Assembly: GCA_947498705.1 (NCBI GenBank)
Contig: CANMLW010000001.1
Coordinates: 372,001 to 436,000, forward strand
Length of the DNA stretch: 64,000 nucleotides
Direction: 5' to 3'
Source: an uncultured Aquimarina sp.
GTDB lineage: Bacteria; Bacteroidota; Bacteroidia; Flavobacteriales; Flavobacteriaceae
Shown: positions 28,870 through 37,820 of the stretch, in pieces
Layout: each line of letters opens with the position of its first letter
How positions within the stretch are numbered: position 1 is the first letter of the stretch
Position numbers and translations under genes: made by a program
The notes under the pieces: generated by a model
Told to the model about the DNA's origin: nothing
Seen by the model: the letters and a program-made list of their open reading frames with translations, nothing else
Database searches by the model: none

Positions 28870-30627
28870 TTATGATATTAGTTCCCAGATGGTATTAAAA
28901 TGAGCTAGTAATTTTTTCTTTTCTTCAATAAGTTTTATCGTTCCATTTCCGTTTATAGTTTGGTTTTCGAGAAGAATAGGATTACGAGGAATCATTATTT
29001 TTTTGTGTTCAATATCCATATTATCAATATCGATGGCCTCATAAATTAACTTGTTTCCCGTTTGATGATAACGATCCAAATAGAATAATTTAATTTTATC
29101 TGCGGCAACAGATGCCGAATTGATATCCAGATAGAATGGAGAAAGGTTAAGTGATCTGGTTTGAGTCATTATTCCTTCTTTCATCGATGAGGTACATACA
29201 TATACAGAGTGTACATTAATATCAATTTGAACCTTCTCATCTTTCATTGTAAAAACCTCACCAGTTTCATACCCCTGTAGCAAAGGTCTGCTATCGATAG
29301 GGTAATAGGATTTATTAATTACGTAGGACCGTTCACTATTGTACTTAAATTGATAATAAAAAACATCGTAAATGGATTCGATACCAAGTGATCTTAAAAA
29401 TCTAAATCGCTTTAAAAAGATTCTTAAATAGGATTCTGCTTCGATATACTGTGAGGTACTACTTTGATTTTGATCAGGGTGATCAAAGAAAAATCTGGAT
29501 ACCTGTTTAAAATCTTTTTCATTTTGTACTGCACAATTTTTTAGATCCATCCAAAGCGGTTTTTCTTGTAAATATTGATCTGGAATGTTACCATAGACAA
29601 ATGCCAGATCTTCGGTAATCTTTTCCTGATCATTAGATTGCCAACTAATAGTAAGATTTTCTCTCAATACTCTTTTCACCTCAGGATCTAATGTTGTTGT
29701 AAATTGTGGATCAGATTTCGAAATGGACCAAATCATCGAGTATGCAGAGAATTTAAGGAATTTAAGAAACTCATTAAATATTCTACGAGTCGTTTTATAT
29801 CGATCCTGACCTAATTTTTGATATTTTCCATTTCTGTCATCTTCATATTCAGATAGCTTGTATAGGTGTATACATAAAAAATAAGGATAATACTTATATA
29901 GTTTTTCATCCAAATCCTCCTCCTTTATGATTTCTTGCTCCAATTTCTTAAAACCACTGTATATTGGATATTCATCTGGAATTGAATAGGTAAGTCTTTG
30001 ATCAAAGTTAATAGCGTTTTTATGAACTTTCAGGATATAATTATCTATTTTTTTGGTAAGCTCATCTAATGCCATGGCACCTCTTTGTGCATCTGTTCCT
30101 GGATCTCTATAATGTCCTTGCTGAAAACCAATGGTTTGACGAAAAATGTTTTCTACCAGGTTACTGTTATTTATATTTTCTTCTTCATTTAATAATAGTT
30201 CATAAAACCTGATAGCCAGTGTTTTTGCAAAATGATCATATACAGGAGTGGTTGTACCTATAACAATTGGTACATTTTGTAATGCATTAATAATAGTATC
30301 TGTACTACAACCGTTAATAAACACCATTTTTAATTTGGGAGCATTGTTAAGGATGTTAACTAATCCTTTGTTATGAAATACCTCATCACTTAATTGAAGT
30401 GCTCCATCGCCTTGATGGCCGCTAAAATGAAAAACGGTCATATCATTGGCAATAAGTGTCAGTTTATTTATAAAATTATCGATACCTTCATTATGGATGA
30501 TTTCTTTACTAAACCGATTGTTATGAGTTAATAAAAGCTTGTCAATAGTAGCTTTTTCATCATCCAGATGTGATAAAGGATTTTGAGTGTCATTTTCAAA
30601 TATGCCTACAAAATATTCGAGAGCCAT
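28870..30627 (-). CDS. CHAT-family caspase-like protease of the gasdermin operon
   Basis: A 585-residue protein (ATG at 30627; one in-frame TTG upstream). The N-terminal 190 residues match the CHAT caspase-fold domain: His71 in FHFSGHQGDGAL and Cys107 in VFINGCSTD form the expected dyad, followed by VPIVIGTTTPVYDHFAKTLA. The remaining 390 residues have no family I recognise: a helical middle part with many aromatics and a probable beta-rich end (about 460-560). There is no signal peptide or membrane segment. It lies 18 bp after the gasdermin and 4 bp before the nSTAND gene. CHAT proteases beside bacterial gasdermins are known to cut them, so this is a candidate activator; direct evidence is absent. 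Confidence 0.85.
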   Translation of the reverse strand: MALEYFVGIFENDTQNPLSHLDDEKATIDKLLLTHNNRFSKEIIHNEGIDNFINKLTLIANDMTVFHFSGHQGDGALQLSDEVFHNKGLVNILNNAPKLKMVFINGCSTDTIINALQNVPIVIGTTTPVYDHFAKTLAIRFYELLLNEEENINNSNLVENIFRQTIGFQQGHYRDPGTDAQRGAMALDELTKKIDNYILKVHKNAINFDQRLTYSIPDEYPIYSGFKKLEQEIIKEEDLDEKLYKYYPYFLCIHLYKLSEYEDDRNGKYQKLGQDRYKTTRRIFNEFLKFLKFSAYSMIWSISKSDPQFTTTLDPEVKRVLRENLTISWQSNDQEKITEDLAFVYGNIPDQYLQEKPLWMDLKNCAVQNEKDFKQVSRFFFDHPDQNQSSTSQYIEAESYLRIFLKRFRFLRSLGIESIYDVFYYQFKYNSERSYVINKSYYPIDSRPLLQGYETGEVFTMKDEKVQIDINVHSVYVCTSSMKEGIMTQTRSLNLSPFYLDINSASVAADKIKLFYLDRYHQTGNKLIYEAIDIDNMDIEHKKIMIPRNPILLENQTINGNGTIKLIEEKKKLLAHFNTIWELIS

Positions 30628-30645
30628 CAATGCTTGTTTTTGGGG

Positions 30646-31476
30646 TTAAAACTCTATTAAAAGCGGATTTGCCTGGTTTTCATCCAGCATATATTTAGGT
30701 ATTTCTATTACACTATGATCTGTTCCCGCCACGTTTTTGGCAGAACGAATATTCTCTAGCCATTGACCTTTAGAAAACTTTCCTGTTGTTGGGTCGATAG
30801 AAATTTCTACACATGTAAATGCATAAGTAAGCGCTGTTCTTCCTTTAAATTTTATTTCATTTTCGGCTACTTTTTCTACTTTTAGTCCAGTATCTAAATT
30901 AGAAATATATTGTTGGATTAAAGGTATATTTATAGATGCTTCGGTTTCATTTCCTTTATAAGTAGATAATGTAAAATCTTTACTAGTTAGAACATCTGTG
31001 ATTAGTGCAAGTTTTGTATCAGGTTCGGTCAAAATGTTCGCAATGAACATATTATCTGGATCTCCTTTTACATCGTTCGACACAAGTATGTTACCAAATT
31101 CTAAAGGATCAATATATTTTCGTTTTACATTTCCAAAAGAAAATGACATTGTTTTAGATCCTTTTATTGCAGTTGCAATAGCTGCTGGATCCAAACCAAA
31201 TGCTTTAATAAAATTACCAAGAATATCAAACCCAATATTGAAATCAATTTTTTTGGTCTTTGAATGTGATATCTTTGCTACCGGATCTGTTTTTATAGGA
31301 ATTTCATGTAGAAACTCATCTTTAACCAAAAACTTGAACTCTCCTAAATACTTAGGCTTTTTATCACGTATCTCTAACATACATAGAGGTTGAATCCTTG
31401 CTTCTGGAACTCGTAATGGGTTTGCGTTAAACAATTCCCTTATTTCGTCGGTTATTTGGTTCTTACAAATTCTCAT
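30646..31476 (-). CDS. bacterial gasdermin (pore-forming cell-death effector)
   Basis: A 276-residue protein that I assign to the bacterial gasdermins from its pattern. Cys4 near the N-terminus (MRICKN) is placed like the palmitoylated cysteine of characterised members. Then come RVPEARIQPL (22-31) with LGEF (44-47), FNIGFDILGNFIKAFG (79-94), SKTMSFSFGNV (107-117), SKDFTLS (165-171) and GRTALTYAFTCVEIS (212-226). These match my memory of bGSDM sequences in order and spacing. There is no signal peptide. The C-terminal tail after about 240 is short and would be the autoinhibitory peptide; Arg244, Lys247, Asp253 and Lys261 are possible cut points. Flanked by a caspase (57 bp) and a CHAT protease (18 bp). 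After cleavage it should insert into the inner membrane as large pores. Confidence 0.8.
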   Translation of the reverse strand: MRICKNQITDEIRELFNANPLRVPEARIQPLCMLEIRDKKPKYLGEFKFLVKDEFLHEIPIKTDPVAKISHSKTKKIDFNIGFDILGNFIKAFGLDPAAIATAIKGSKTMSFSFGNVKRKYIDPLEFGNILVSNDVKGDPDNMFIANILTEPDTKLALITDVLTSKDFTLSTYKGNETEASINIPLIQQYISNLDTGLKVEKVAENEIKFKGRTALTYAFTCVEISIDPTTGKFSKGQWLENIRSAKNVAGTDHSVIEIPKYMLDENQANPLLIEF

Positions 31477-31533
31477 GATATCTATGTTATTTGGTTAATG
31501 TTATGATCCTTGTTTATGTACGTGTCTGTAATA

Positions 31534-33609
31534 TCATATTTTTTTTACATTAATTGTGTCTAAAGATTCTAAATCTGACATTTTTGTACTGGGATATAAT
31601 GCGTTGATAAAAGGTACTACCTGTTTATTAGAAGTATACCATTTAATATTTTCTAGTAATTTAGTTGGTAATTGATTGTAAGATGGGTTTACAAGTTGTA
31701 AGTAGGTAGTGTAAACATCCCATGTTGCTTTTTGAGGAATTAACTCTGTAATTGCGCCATGACCTCTAACACTATCTTTTGTGATAGGGGGGCGTAAACC
31801 TGACTGTGTCATGTCAGGAATAGAACCATTTATATCTTCATGGTTATTTACAATAAACTTATATTGTAACCAATCGTGTTTCCAGTTATAAATTTCTTTA
31901 TAATTATCCAAGGACCAACCGGCGTACGAAGATGGGTAATGTTCATAAAAAAATACAAATTCGTTTGGTTCTATTTTTTTGGTAGTATTATCCAATGGAT
32001 CTGCAGAAATACTCATATCAGACCCTAATACCAACGCAGTTACAAAAACAGGTTGATTAGAGATATTAGTTACTTTAATTTGATATTGTTGATAATATTC
32101 TCCTATATTGGTTTTTCTATCCATAAAAGGAACAATCTGATGTCTTACGTTAGTGATATCTTTCCAATCATCATTTTGATCTAATCGAATTTCAATTTTA
32201 ATAGGAGTAGATAAAAATTCGCTATCAGGATTGGTCAATGTCGCATAATAATTCCATTTTACCAATGCTTTTAGTTGATGAGTAAGGTTTTCTTTTAAAA
32301 AATTATTTGAGACCTCTTCAATATCGATCTGAGTAGCCAAAGGCCTATATGGATTGTTTGGGAGATGAATCGATATAGTATTACCAAATATAGTCAGAGA
32401 AAACGACGCTTTTTCTGGATTTGTAATTTCTATATTAGGAAATTTTTCTATAAATGATCTAATTTCTTTTTCAATTTTAGAGTTTTCATCCAAATTACCA
32501 ATACTAATTTGTAGTGGGGCAGCTAACATTTCTGTAGTTACAAAGTATGATTTGGTATAATCCAATTGTATTCCAATCTCCATAGGATCTTTTACCATCG
32601 AATCTTCTAAATTAACTTGTGTAACAGTAGTTTTAAAACTTTTACCTTCAGCTATTTTAACAGTTATTTCTGTGCCAGATTCGATACCGAATAATTGTCC
32701 TTTGTCATAATACCATCCATTTTTGTTATTAAAGATTAACTGACCTTGTTGATGAAACGATTGATCTGAATATAAATTTAACCAAGAGCTATATTGAGTT
32801 ATTTTTCCTTTTCCCTGTATACTTATAGTAGGTGTTTGCTTTTTCTTGGTGATTTCTTTAAGACTTATTTTTGACCATTTAACAATGTTCATATAATTGA
32901 TTTGGTTGGACCTAGTCTTAATGAGTTGTAATAGATATCTGGTAAAAACCCCACCTTTTGCATCCTCCCAAGAAGATTCTGAAGAGAGACATGCTGCAAT
33001 ATGAATAGAATTTTTAAAGGATAACCAAGAAGAAGTCTTTTGCGATTTTAACTCATTTTCATCAATTTCGTTAGAAAATATAAAATCCTCATATTTTCTT
33101 GCCGGAAATATATCGGTGATTTTACGTTGAAGTGTGTTTTGATCATTGTTTAAGGATAATGATCGGACTATATCACCAGAATGACAACAGTCAAAAATTG
33201 TTATTAAATGGGGGGTGTTTTTAAATTTGGAAAACAAATATCTAAGCTCTTTATCTGCGAGTAAAAAGTCTGAATTTTCGCTTTCTTGTTGGTGGTAACA
33301 AACCATACATTCTATTTGATTTGTATACGCATCGCTAAACCTATTCGATGCTTCTTCTAATCCCCCATGACCGCTATAGTATAAAAACACAACATCATCG
33401 TTGTTTGCCCCAGCTAAGAAGTCTTGTATATGAGTAATGATGGTTGCTTTTGTAGCTTCGTTATCAATCAACTTCTTAATAGAAATATCTTGATAATGAT
33501 CTTGTAAAGTTTGCAAATAAGTTTCAATTTTATAAACATCATTTACACATTGATATAATGGGCTTAGCTCATAATCATTAATTCCTATAAGTAATGCATA
33601 AAGGTTCAT
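31534..33609 (-). CDS. caspase-family (peptidase C14) protease
   Basis: A 691-residue protein, first gene of the gasdermin operon. The caspase domain fills about residues 1-260: it opens YALLIGINDYELSPLYQCVN, with the catalytic His81 in LYYSGHGG and Cys142 in TIFDCCHSGD, the order and context of metacaspase-like C14 enzymes. The rest, about 430 residues, is beta-rich (several Ig-like or DUF4384-like stretches such as YQIKVTNISNQPVFVTALVL) and ends without a membrane segment; it may sense a ligand or bind a partner. Metacaspase-type enzymes usually prefer Arg or Lys at P1. It is a candidate gasdermin or CHAT activator. Confidence 0.88.
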   Translation of the reverse strand: MNLYALLIGINDYELSPLYQCVNDVYKIETYLQTLQDHYQDISIKKLIDNEATKATIITHIQDFLAGANNDDVVFLYYSGHGGLEEASNRFSDAYTNQIECMVCYHQQESENSDFLLADKELRYLFSKFKNTPHLITIFDCCHSGDIVRSLSLNNDQNTLQRKITDIFPARKYEDFIFSNEIDENELKSQKTSSWLSFKNSIHIAACLSSESSWEDAKGGVFTRYLLQLIKTRSNQINYMNIVKWSKISLKEITKKKQTPTISIQGKGKITQYSSWLNLYSDQSFHQQGQLIFNNKNGWYYDKGQLFGIESGTEITVKIAEGKSFKTTVTQVNLEDSMVKDPMEIGIQLDYTKSYFVTTEMLAAPLQISIGNLDENSKIEKEIRSFIEKFPNIEITNPEKASFSLTIFGNTISIHLPNNPYRPLATQIDIEEVSNNFLKENLTHQLKALVKWNYYATLTNPDSEFLSTPIKIEIRLDQNDDWKDITNVRHQIVPFMDRKTNIGEYYQQYQIKVTNISNQPVFVTALVLGSDMSISADPLDNTTKKIEPNEFVFFYEHYPSSYAGWSLDNYKEIYNWKHDWLQYKFIVNNHEDINGSIPDMTQSGLRPPITKDSVRGHGAITELIPQKATWDVYTTYLQLVNPSYNQLPTKLLENIKWYTSNKQVVPFINALYPSTKMSDLESLDTINVKKI

Positions 33610-34089
33610 AATCCTATTATTGTTTTTGAGTACTAAACAAGAACGATTTCAATTCACAAACCAGTAAAGGTACTATTTATTCAATAGTATGTATACATAG
33701 GAAAAGGAGAGTTTAAGCTAATGAAAATATCATTAGCAGGGTAATTGTTTAATACTTAGTAATATTGTTTAATTTTTAGATTATGTAATAGTATAAAAAT
33801 AAGTATATTTATTGTAATATTAACATGAAATACCCCCTAAAATAGTAGGGTTAATACCCCTTTTTTGTTTGAGTATGCAGAAAATATAGGGATAGTAACT
33901 TTTTGCTTTTTGAAAATATTTTTTAAGGTTTTATTGTAGAAATACTGTAGAAGTTTTCTTTATAAAAGGTCTGTTGTCGAACTAATTAGAATTTCATCGA
34001 AAAAAAGCTACACAAAAATGTCAAAATAATTATAAATACTAAGATTTTTGAGTATTTTTAACTAACCATATTATACATATAAATTAATT
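33610..34089. other. 480-bp divergent intergenic region between the gasdermin operon and the M48 gene
   Basis: No gene is visible. The stretch should hold the promoter of the leftward caspase-gasdermin-CHAT-nSTAND operon and of the rightward M48 gene. I find no exact TAnnTTTG with a correctly spaced TTG in either direction; the nearest leftward match is CAATAGTA at 33682 (one mismatch). A small GC-richer patch at 33831-33866 offers two alternative hairpins sharing GGG (CCCTA/TAGGG, or GGGT/ACCC followed by TTTTTT). Confidence 0.6.
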
Positions 34090-34908
34090 ATGAAAATTAA
34101 AAGAATTTCAGCCTTTGCAGCTGTTTTATTGTTTTTGTCTTGTGCTACAAATCCGTTTACCGGTAAAAAGACATTGGCATTGGTTCCAAACTCTCAAATT
34201 TTACCAATGGCTTTCCAACAGTACAATCAGTTTTTAGGAGAAAATAAGGTAGTAAAAGGTACTTCTGAAGCCGAAATGATTACCCGGGTTGGACAAAAAA
34301 TAGCTAAAGCATCAGAACGTTGGCTTAGTGCTAATGGATACGCTGGTTATCTAAAAGATTATAAATGGGAGTATAACCTTGTAGAAGATAAAACTGTAAA
34401 TGCCTGGTGTATGCCTGGTGGTAAAATCGTATTTTATACGGGAATCTTGCCTATTGCAAAAAATGAGACAGGTATTGCCGCTATTATGGGACATGAAGTA
34501 GCTCATGCTTTGGCAAATCACGGTCAGCAACGAATGAGTGCAGGACAAATCCAACAAGTAGCAGGAGCAGCAACTGCTATTGCCGTGAGCGGAAAAGATC
34601 AAAAAACACAACAAATTGTAGGTACTGCATTTGGATTAGGTAGTCAGTTTGGAGTGATGTTACCTTTTAGCAGAAGCCATGAAACAGAAGCTGATCGTAT
34701 TGGAATTCAGTTAATGGCTATCGCTGGATATAACCCAAATGAGGCTGCAGAACTTTGGAAACGCATGAAAGCAAATAGTGGGGGACAATCACCACCAGAG
34801 TTTATGAGTACACACCCATCTAGTGATACAAGAATAGCGAACCTTACTGCTTGGGCACCTTCTGCAAGAGCAGAAGCCAAAAAATTTGGAGTAACGACAT
34901 TTAAATAA
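34090..34908 (+). CDS. M48 family metallopeptidase, lipoprotein
   Basis: A 272-residue zinc protease anchored by a lipobox (LFLSCATN, lipidated Cys18). The catalytic motif HEVAH is at 135-139 (GHEVAHALANHGQQ), the third zinc ligand is in ETEADRIGIQLM near 200. The order matches BepA/LoiP-like periplasmic M48 enzymes that handle outer-membrane protein quality control. Cytosolic chaperone-like TPRs are missing, as in short forms. Followed by a terminator. Confidence 0.92.
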   Translation: MKIKRISAFAAVLLFLSCATNPFTGKKTLALVPNSQILPMAFQQYNQFLGENKVVKGTSEAEMITRVGQKIAKASERWLSANGYAGYLKDYKWEYNLVEDKTVNAWCMPGGKIVFYTGILPIAKNETGIAAIMGHEVAHALANHGQQRMSAGQIQQVAGAATAIAVSGKDQKTQQIVGTAFGLGSQFGVMLPFSRSHETEADRIGIQLMAIAGYNPNEAAELWKRMKANSGGQSPPEFMSTHPSSDTRIANLTAWAPSARAEAKKFGVTTFK

Positions 34909-34949
34909 TTGTAAAGTATATTTTCTTAAAAAGATTATACTTACTTTAG

Positions 34950-34984
34950 AAGCTGTTTTGAAAAAAATCAAAACAGCTTTTTTA
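34950..34984 (+). terminator. intrinsic terminator after the M48 gene
   Basis: 12-bp perfect stem AAGCTGTTTTGA / TCAAAACAGCTT around an AAAAAA loop, followed by TTTTT; 42 bp after the stop. Confidence 0.85.
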
Positions 34985-35017
34985 TTTAATTATAGTTAAC
35001 AAAGTACTCTTATTATA

Positions 35018-36340
35018 ATGAAACATACACTAGCCAAAGGAGATAAAAAATTGTTGAATGCCTGGGCCTTTTATGATTGGGCCAATTCTGTATATAACTT
35101 AACCATCTCATCGGCAATTTTTCCTATTTTTTGGGGAGCACTTACCATTGTTAGAAATGATCAAGGTGATATTATAAATGATACCGTTAGATTTTTAGGA
35201 ATTGATTTTAACAATGATTCTTTGATTAGTTATGTTACTGCATTAGCATTTTTGGTGGTATCTATAATGAGTCCATTACTTTCGGGTATAGCAGATTATG
35301 TTGGGAATAAGAAAAACTTTCTCAAATTCTTTTGTTATCTGGGAGCCTTATCCTGTATTGGTTTATATTGGTTTAGTTTAGAGTTTTTATGGTTTGGTTT
35401 ATTGTGTTATTTTTTTGGTTTGGTAGGATTTTGGGCCAGTCTGGTTTTTTATAACTCGTATTTGCCAGATATTGCTTTCCCAGAACAACAAGATGCCATA
35501 AGTGCAAAAGGATATTCTTTAGGGTATATAGGTAGTGTTATATTGTTAATTATTAACCTTGTTATGATCTTGAAATATGAATGGTTTGGTTTTGAGAGTG
35601 AAGGAGTCCCTACTCGGCTATCATTTGTGATGGTCGGGATTTGGTGGATCTTATTTAGTCAATATACTTATTACTATTTACCAAAAGGAAACAAGAAAGA
35701 TACATTTACAAAAGAGGTTGTTTTTAATGGTTTTAAAGAATTAAAAAAGATTTGGAATGCATTACGTCATGATATACGATTACGTAGATATCTTACTGCA
35801 TTTTTTGTGTATAGTATGGCGGTGCAAACAATTATGTTAATCGCTACTTATTTTGGGATAGAAGAGTTAGATTGGGGAGAGCAGGATGCTACCACAGGTT
35901 TAATAATTAGTATTTTATTGATACAATTAGTTGCTGTGTTAGGAGCTTTTTTAACCTCAAGGGCTTCTGCCAAATTTGGTAATGTTCCAACTTTGATCGT
36001 TATTAATATTGTTTGGATTGGTATTTGTATCTATGCCTATACCATTACAACGCCTTATCAATTTTATGCTACAGCTGCTATTGTTGGTTTGATTATGGGA
36101 GGAATACAATCTTTATCAAGATCAACCTATTCAAAGTTTTTACCAGAAAACGCGGTTGATACCGCTTCGTATTTTAGTTTTTATGATGTTTCAGAAAAAA
36201 TAGGAATCGTAATAGGAATGTTTTCTTATGGTATTATTGCTCAGTTAACAGGCAGTGTACGTTATTCTATTTTATTTTTAATACTGTTTTTTGTAGTTGG
36301 GGTACTATTACTTTTTAGAGTACCTAAATCTAACCCATAA
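35018..36340 (+). CDS. MFS transporter (UMF1/Atg22-like)
   Basis: A 440-residue inner-membrane protein with about 12 membrane segments. It begins NAWAFYDWANSVYNLTISSA, characteristic of the UMF1/Atg22-like group of the major facilitator superfamily, and contains GLIMGGIQSLSRSTYSKFLP in the second half. Substrate unknown; vacuolar Atg22 effluxes amino acids, but this cannot be transferred with confidence. Monocistronic. Confidence 0.88.
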   Translation: MKHTLAKGDKKLLNAWAFYDWANSVYNLTISSAIFPIFWGALTIVRNDQGDIINDTVRFLGIDFNNDSLISYVTALAFLVVSIMSPLLSGIADYVGNKKNFLKFFCYLGALSCIGLYWFSLEFLWFGLLCYFFGLVGFWASLVFYNSYLPDIAFPEQQDAISAKGYSLGYIGSVILLIINLVMILKYEWFGFESEGVPTRLSFVMVGIWWILFSQYTYYYLPKGNKKDTFTKEVVFNGFKELKKIWNALRHDIRLRRYLTAFFVYSMAVQTIMLIATYFGIEELDWGEQDATTGLIISILLIQLVAVLGAFLTSRASAKFGNVPTLIVINIVWIGICIYAYTITTPYQFYATAAIVGLIMGGIQSLSRSTYSKFLPENAVDTASYFSFYDVSEKIGIVIGMFSYGIIAQLTGSVRYSILFLILFFVVGVLLLFRVPKSNP

Positions 36341-36467
36341 ATACAACTTTGTTTCTTTACCAGATCATTTCGTAGTACAAGTTTTATGATGTAATAGTTG
36401 AGTAACAAACTTCGTCTGTTTTTCGTGTATTTTATCGGAATTTGGGAGTTTATTATGTGATAGATTA

Positions 36468-36475
36468 TAGTTTTG
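36468..36475 (+). promoter_or_regulatory. candidate -7 box of the lipocalin gene
   Basis: TAGTTTTG matches TAnnTTTG; a TTG lies 23 bp upstream (36442), longer than the usual 19-bp spacer. It is 69 bp before the ATG at 36544. Confidence 0.3.
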
Positions 36476-36543
36476 TTTTGTAATATGATATTATTGTAAA
36501 CGTTATCTATATTCGTTACATTTATATGATAAAACCTAAAATT

Positions 36544-37020
36544 ATGAAAAAACTTTTAATTGTGCTGACAGTCATTCTATTAGCATCTTGTGGAACTACT
36601 CAAAAGACAATTATTTCTGCAAAAAAAACTTTAAAAGGAGAATGGTCTCTTGATAAAATTACTTATGATCGAGACGGAATCTTCGAAGTAAACCTGTACA
36701 ATGATGCGTCGGCAGAATGTTTTACCGGTAGTACCTGGAAATTTATTCCCAATAATAATACAGGAACTTACCAGGTAAATCAAAGTACTTGTGTATCTAC
36801 TGGGGCTAGAAACTTTAGATTTACCATCCCAAAGCCAGAAGCAGATGGTGATTTTAGTTTTTTGTTTAAGCCAATAAACGAAAAGAAGAAAAGTACCAAT
36901 AACAATCAGGGGTACAGAATGTCTTTAAAACATCTTGATGAGGCTACCATGACTTGGGCAATGACCGTAAGTTTAGAAGGGAAACCTTTTGTGATCACAA
37001 TGAATTTTAATAAAATATAA
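36544..37020 (+). CDS. lipocalin-like outer-membrane lipoprotein
   Basis: A 158-residue lipoprotein (start at the ATG at 36544; an ATG 18 bp upstream would add MIKPKI before the signal peptide). The signal peptide ends in a lipobox LLASCGTT with Cys16 lipidated. The mature part opens KTLKGEWSLDKITYDRDG, the typical beginning of the Bacteroidota lipocalin family that probably carries small hydrophobic ligands. Its stop is 20 bp from the start of the OmpA-family lipoprotein, so the two are likely co-transcribed. Confidence 0.85.
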   Translation: MKKLLIVLTVILLASCGTTQKTIISAKKTLKGEWSLDKITYDRDGIFEVNLYNDASAECFTGSTWKFIPNNNTGTYQVNQSTCVSTGARNFRFTIPKPEADGDFSFLFKPINEKKKSTNNNQGYRMSLKHLDEATMTWAMTVSLEGKPFVITMNFNKI

Positions 37021-37040
37021 CAATTCAAATTATAGTAATA

Positions 37041-37733
37041 ATGAAAGTATATCTTAAAAAAATAGGAATAGCCATTATGGCAATTTCGGTACTAACAGCT
37101 TGTGATGCTGTTCAGAATGCAAATAACACCCAAAAAGGAGCAGTAATTGGTACTGCAGCAGGAGCTGTACTTGGAGGGATTATAGGTAATAATGTTAAAA
37201 AGAAAAATTCTGCTCTTGGTGCTGTAATAGGTGGTGTAGTTGGCGGTGTTGCCGGTGGTGTTATTGGTAAAAAGATGGATAAACAAGCACAGAAAATAGA
37301 ATCAGAAATTCCTGGAGCCGAAGTAACCAGAGTAGGAGAGGGGATCGATGTAGTATTTGATGAAAATAGTGGTGTTTATTTTGCAACTAACAAGTCTAAT
37401 ATCAATGAAAAGTCCAAAGCAAACCTTCAAAAATTAGCAGGTATTTTTAAAGAGTATCCTGATACCAATATTATTGTAGAAGGGCATACAGATAGTTCTG
37501 GAGATGATACTTATAATATGACACTTTCTCAGAAGCGTGCAAACTCGGTAACAGAGTATTTAGTATCTCAAGGTATTGGTAGAAATCGCTTAACTACTTA
37601 TGCTCATGGAGAAACATTGCCTAAATATGATAATGCTACTGCAGAAGGAAGAGCAAAAAATAGAAGAGTAGAGTTAGGGATTGTTGCTAACGAAAAAATG
37701 AAGCAAGATGCTCAGAATGAAGTAAAGCAATAA
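37041..37733 (+). CDS. OmpA family lipoprotein with glycine-zipper
   Basis: A 230-residue lipoprotein. Lipobox VLTACDAV gives Cys21; a glycine-zipper region (about 33-80, GTAAGAVLGGIIGNNV and VIGGVVGGVAGGVIGKK) can insert in the membrane; the C-terminal OmpA domain (about 110-220, IIVEGHTDSSGDDTYNM, with NRRVELGI) binds peptidoglycan. The family links the outer membrane to the cell wall. Second gene after the lipocalin-like lipoprotein. Confidence 0.93.
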   Translation: MKVYLKKIGIAIMAISVLTACDAVQNANNTQKGAVIGTAAGAVLGGIIGNNVKKKNSALGAVIGGVVGGVAGGVIGKKMDKQAQKIESEIPGAEVTRVGEGIDVVFDENSGVYFATNKSNINEKSKANLQKLAGIFKEYPDTNIIVEGHTDSSGDDTYNMTLSQKRANSVTEYLVSQGIGRNRLTTYAHGETLPKYDNATAEGRAKNRRVELGIVANEKMKQDAQNEVKQ

Positions 37734-37762
37734 GCTTAACTATTTATTTTCTATAACATAAT

Positions 37763-37798
37763 AAAAAAATCCCGAGTTTTATTGCTCGGGATTTTTTA
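37763..37798. terminator. bidirectional intrinsic terminator, OmpA / fumC
   Basis: ATCCCGAG / CTCGGGAT stem with flanking A- and T-tracts, between the convergent OmpA-lipoprotein and fumC genes. Confidence 0.85.
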
Positions 37799-37820
37799 TG
37801 CTCACTTTTTTATAAAAGTA

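Noticed and set aside
24843..33609. The accessory block as part of a prophage or integrative element
   Set aside because: No integrase, tRNA, att-like repeat, phage structural gene or transposase is seen on either side; both flanks are ordinary chromosomal genes ending in normal terminators.
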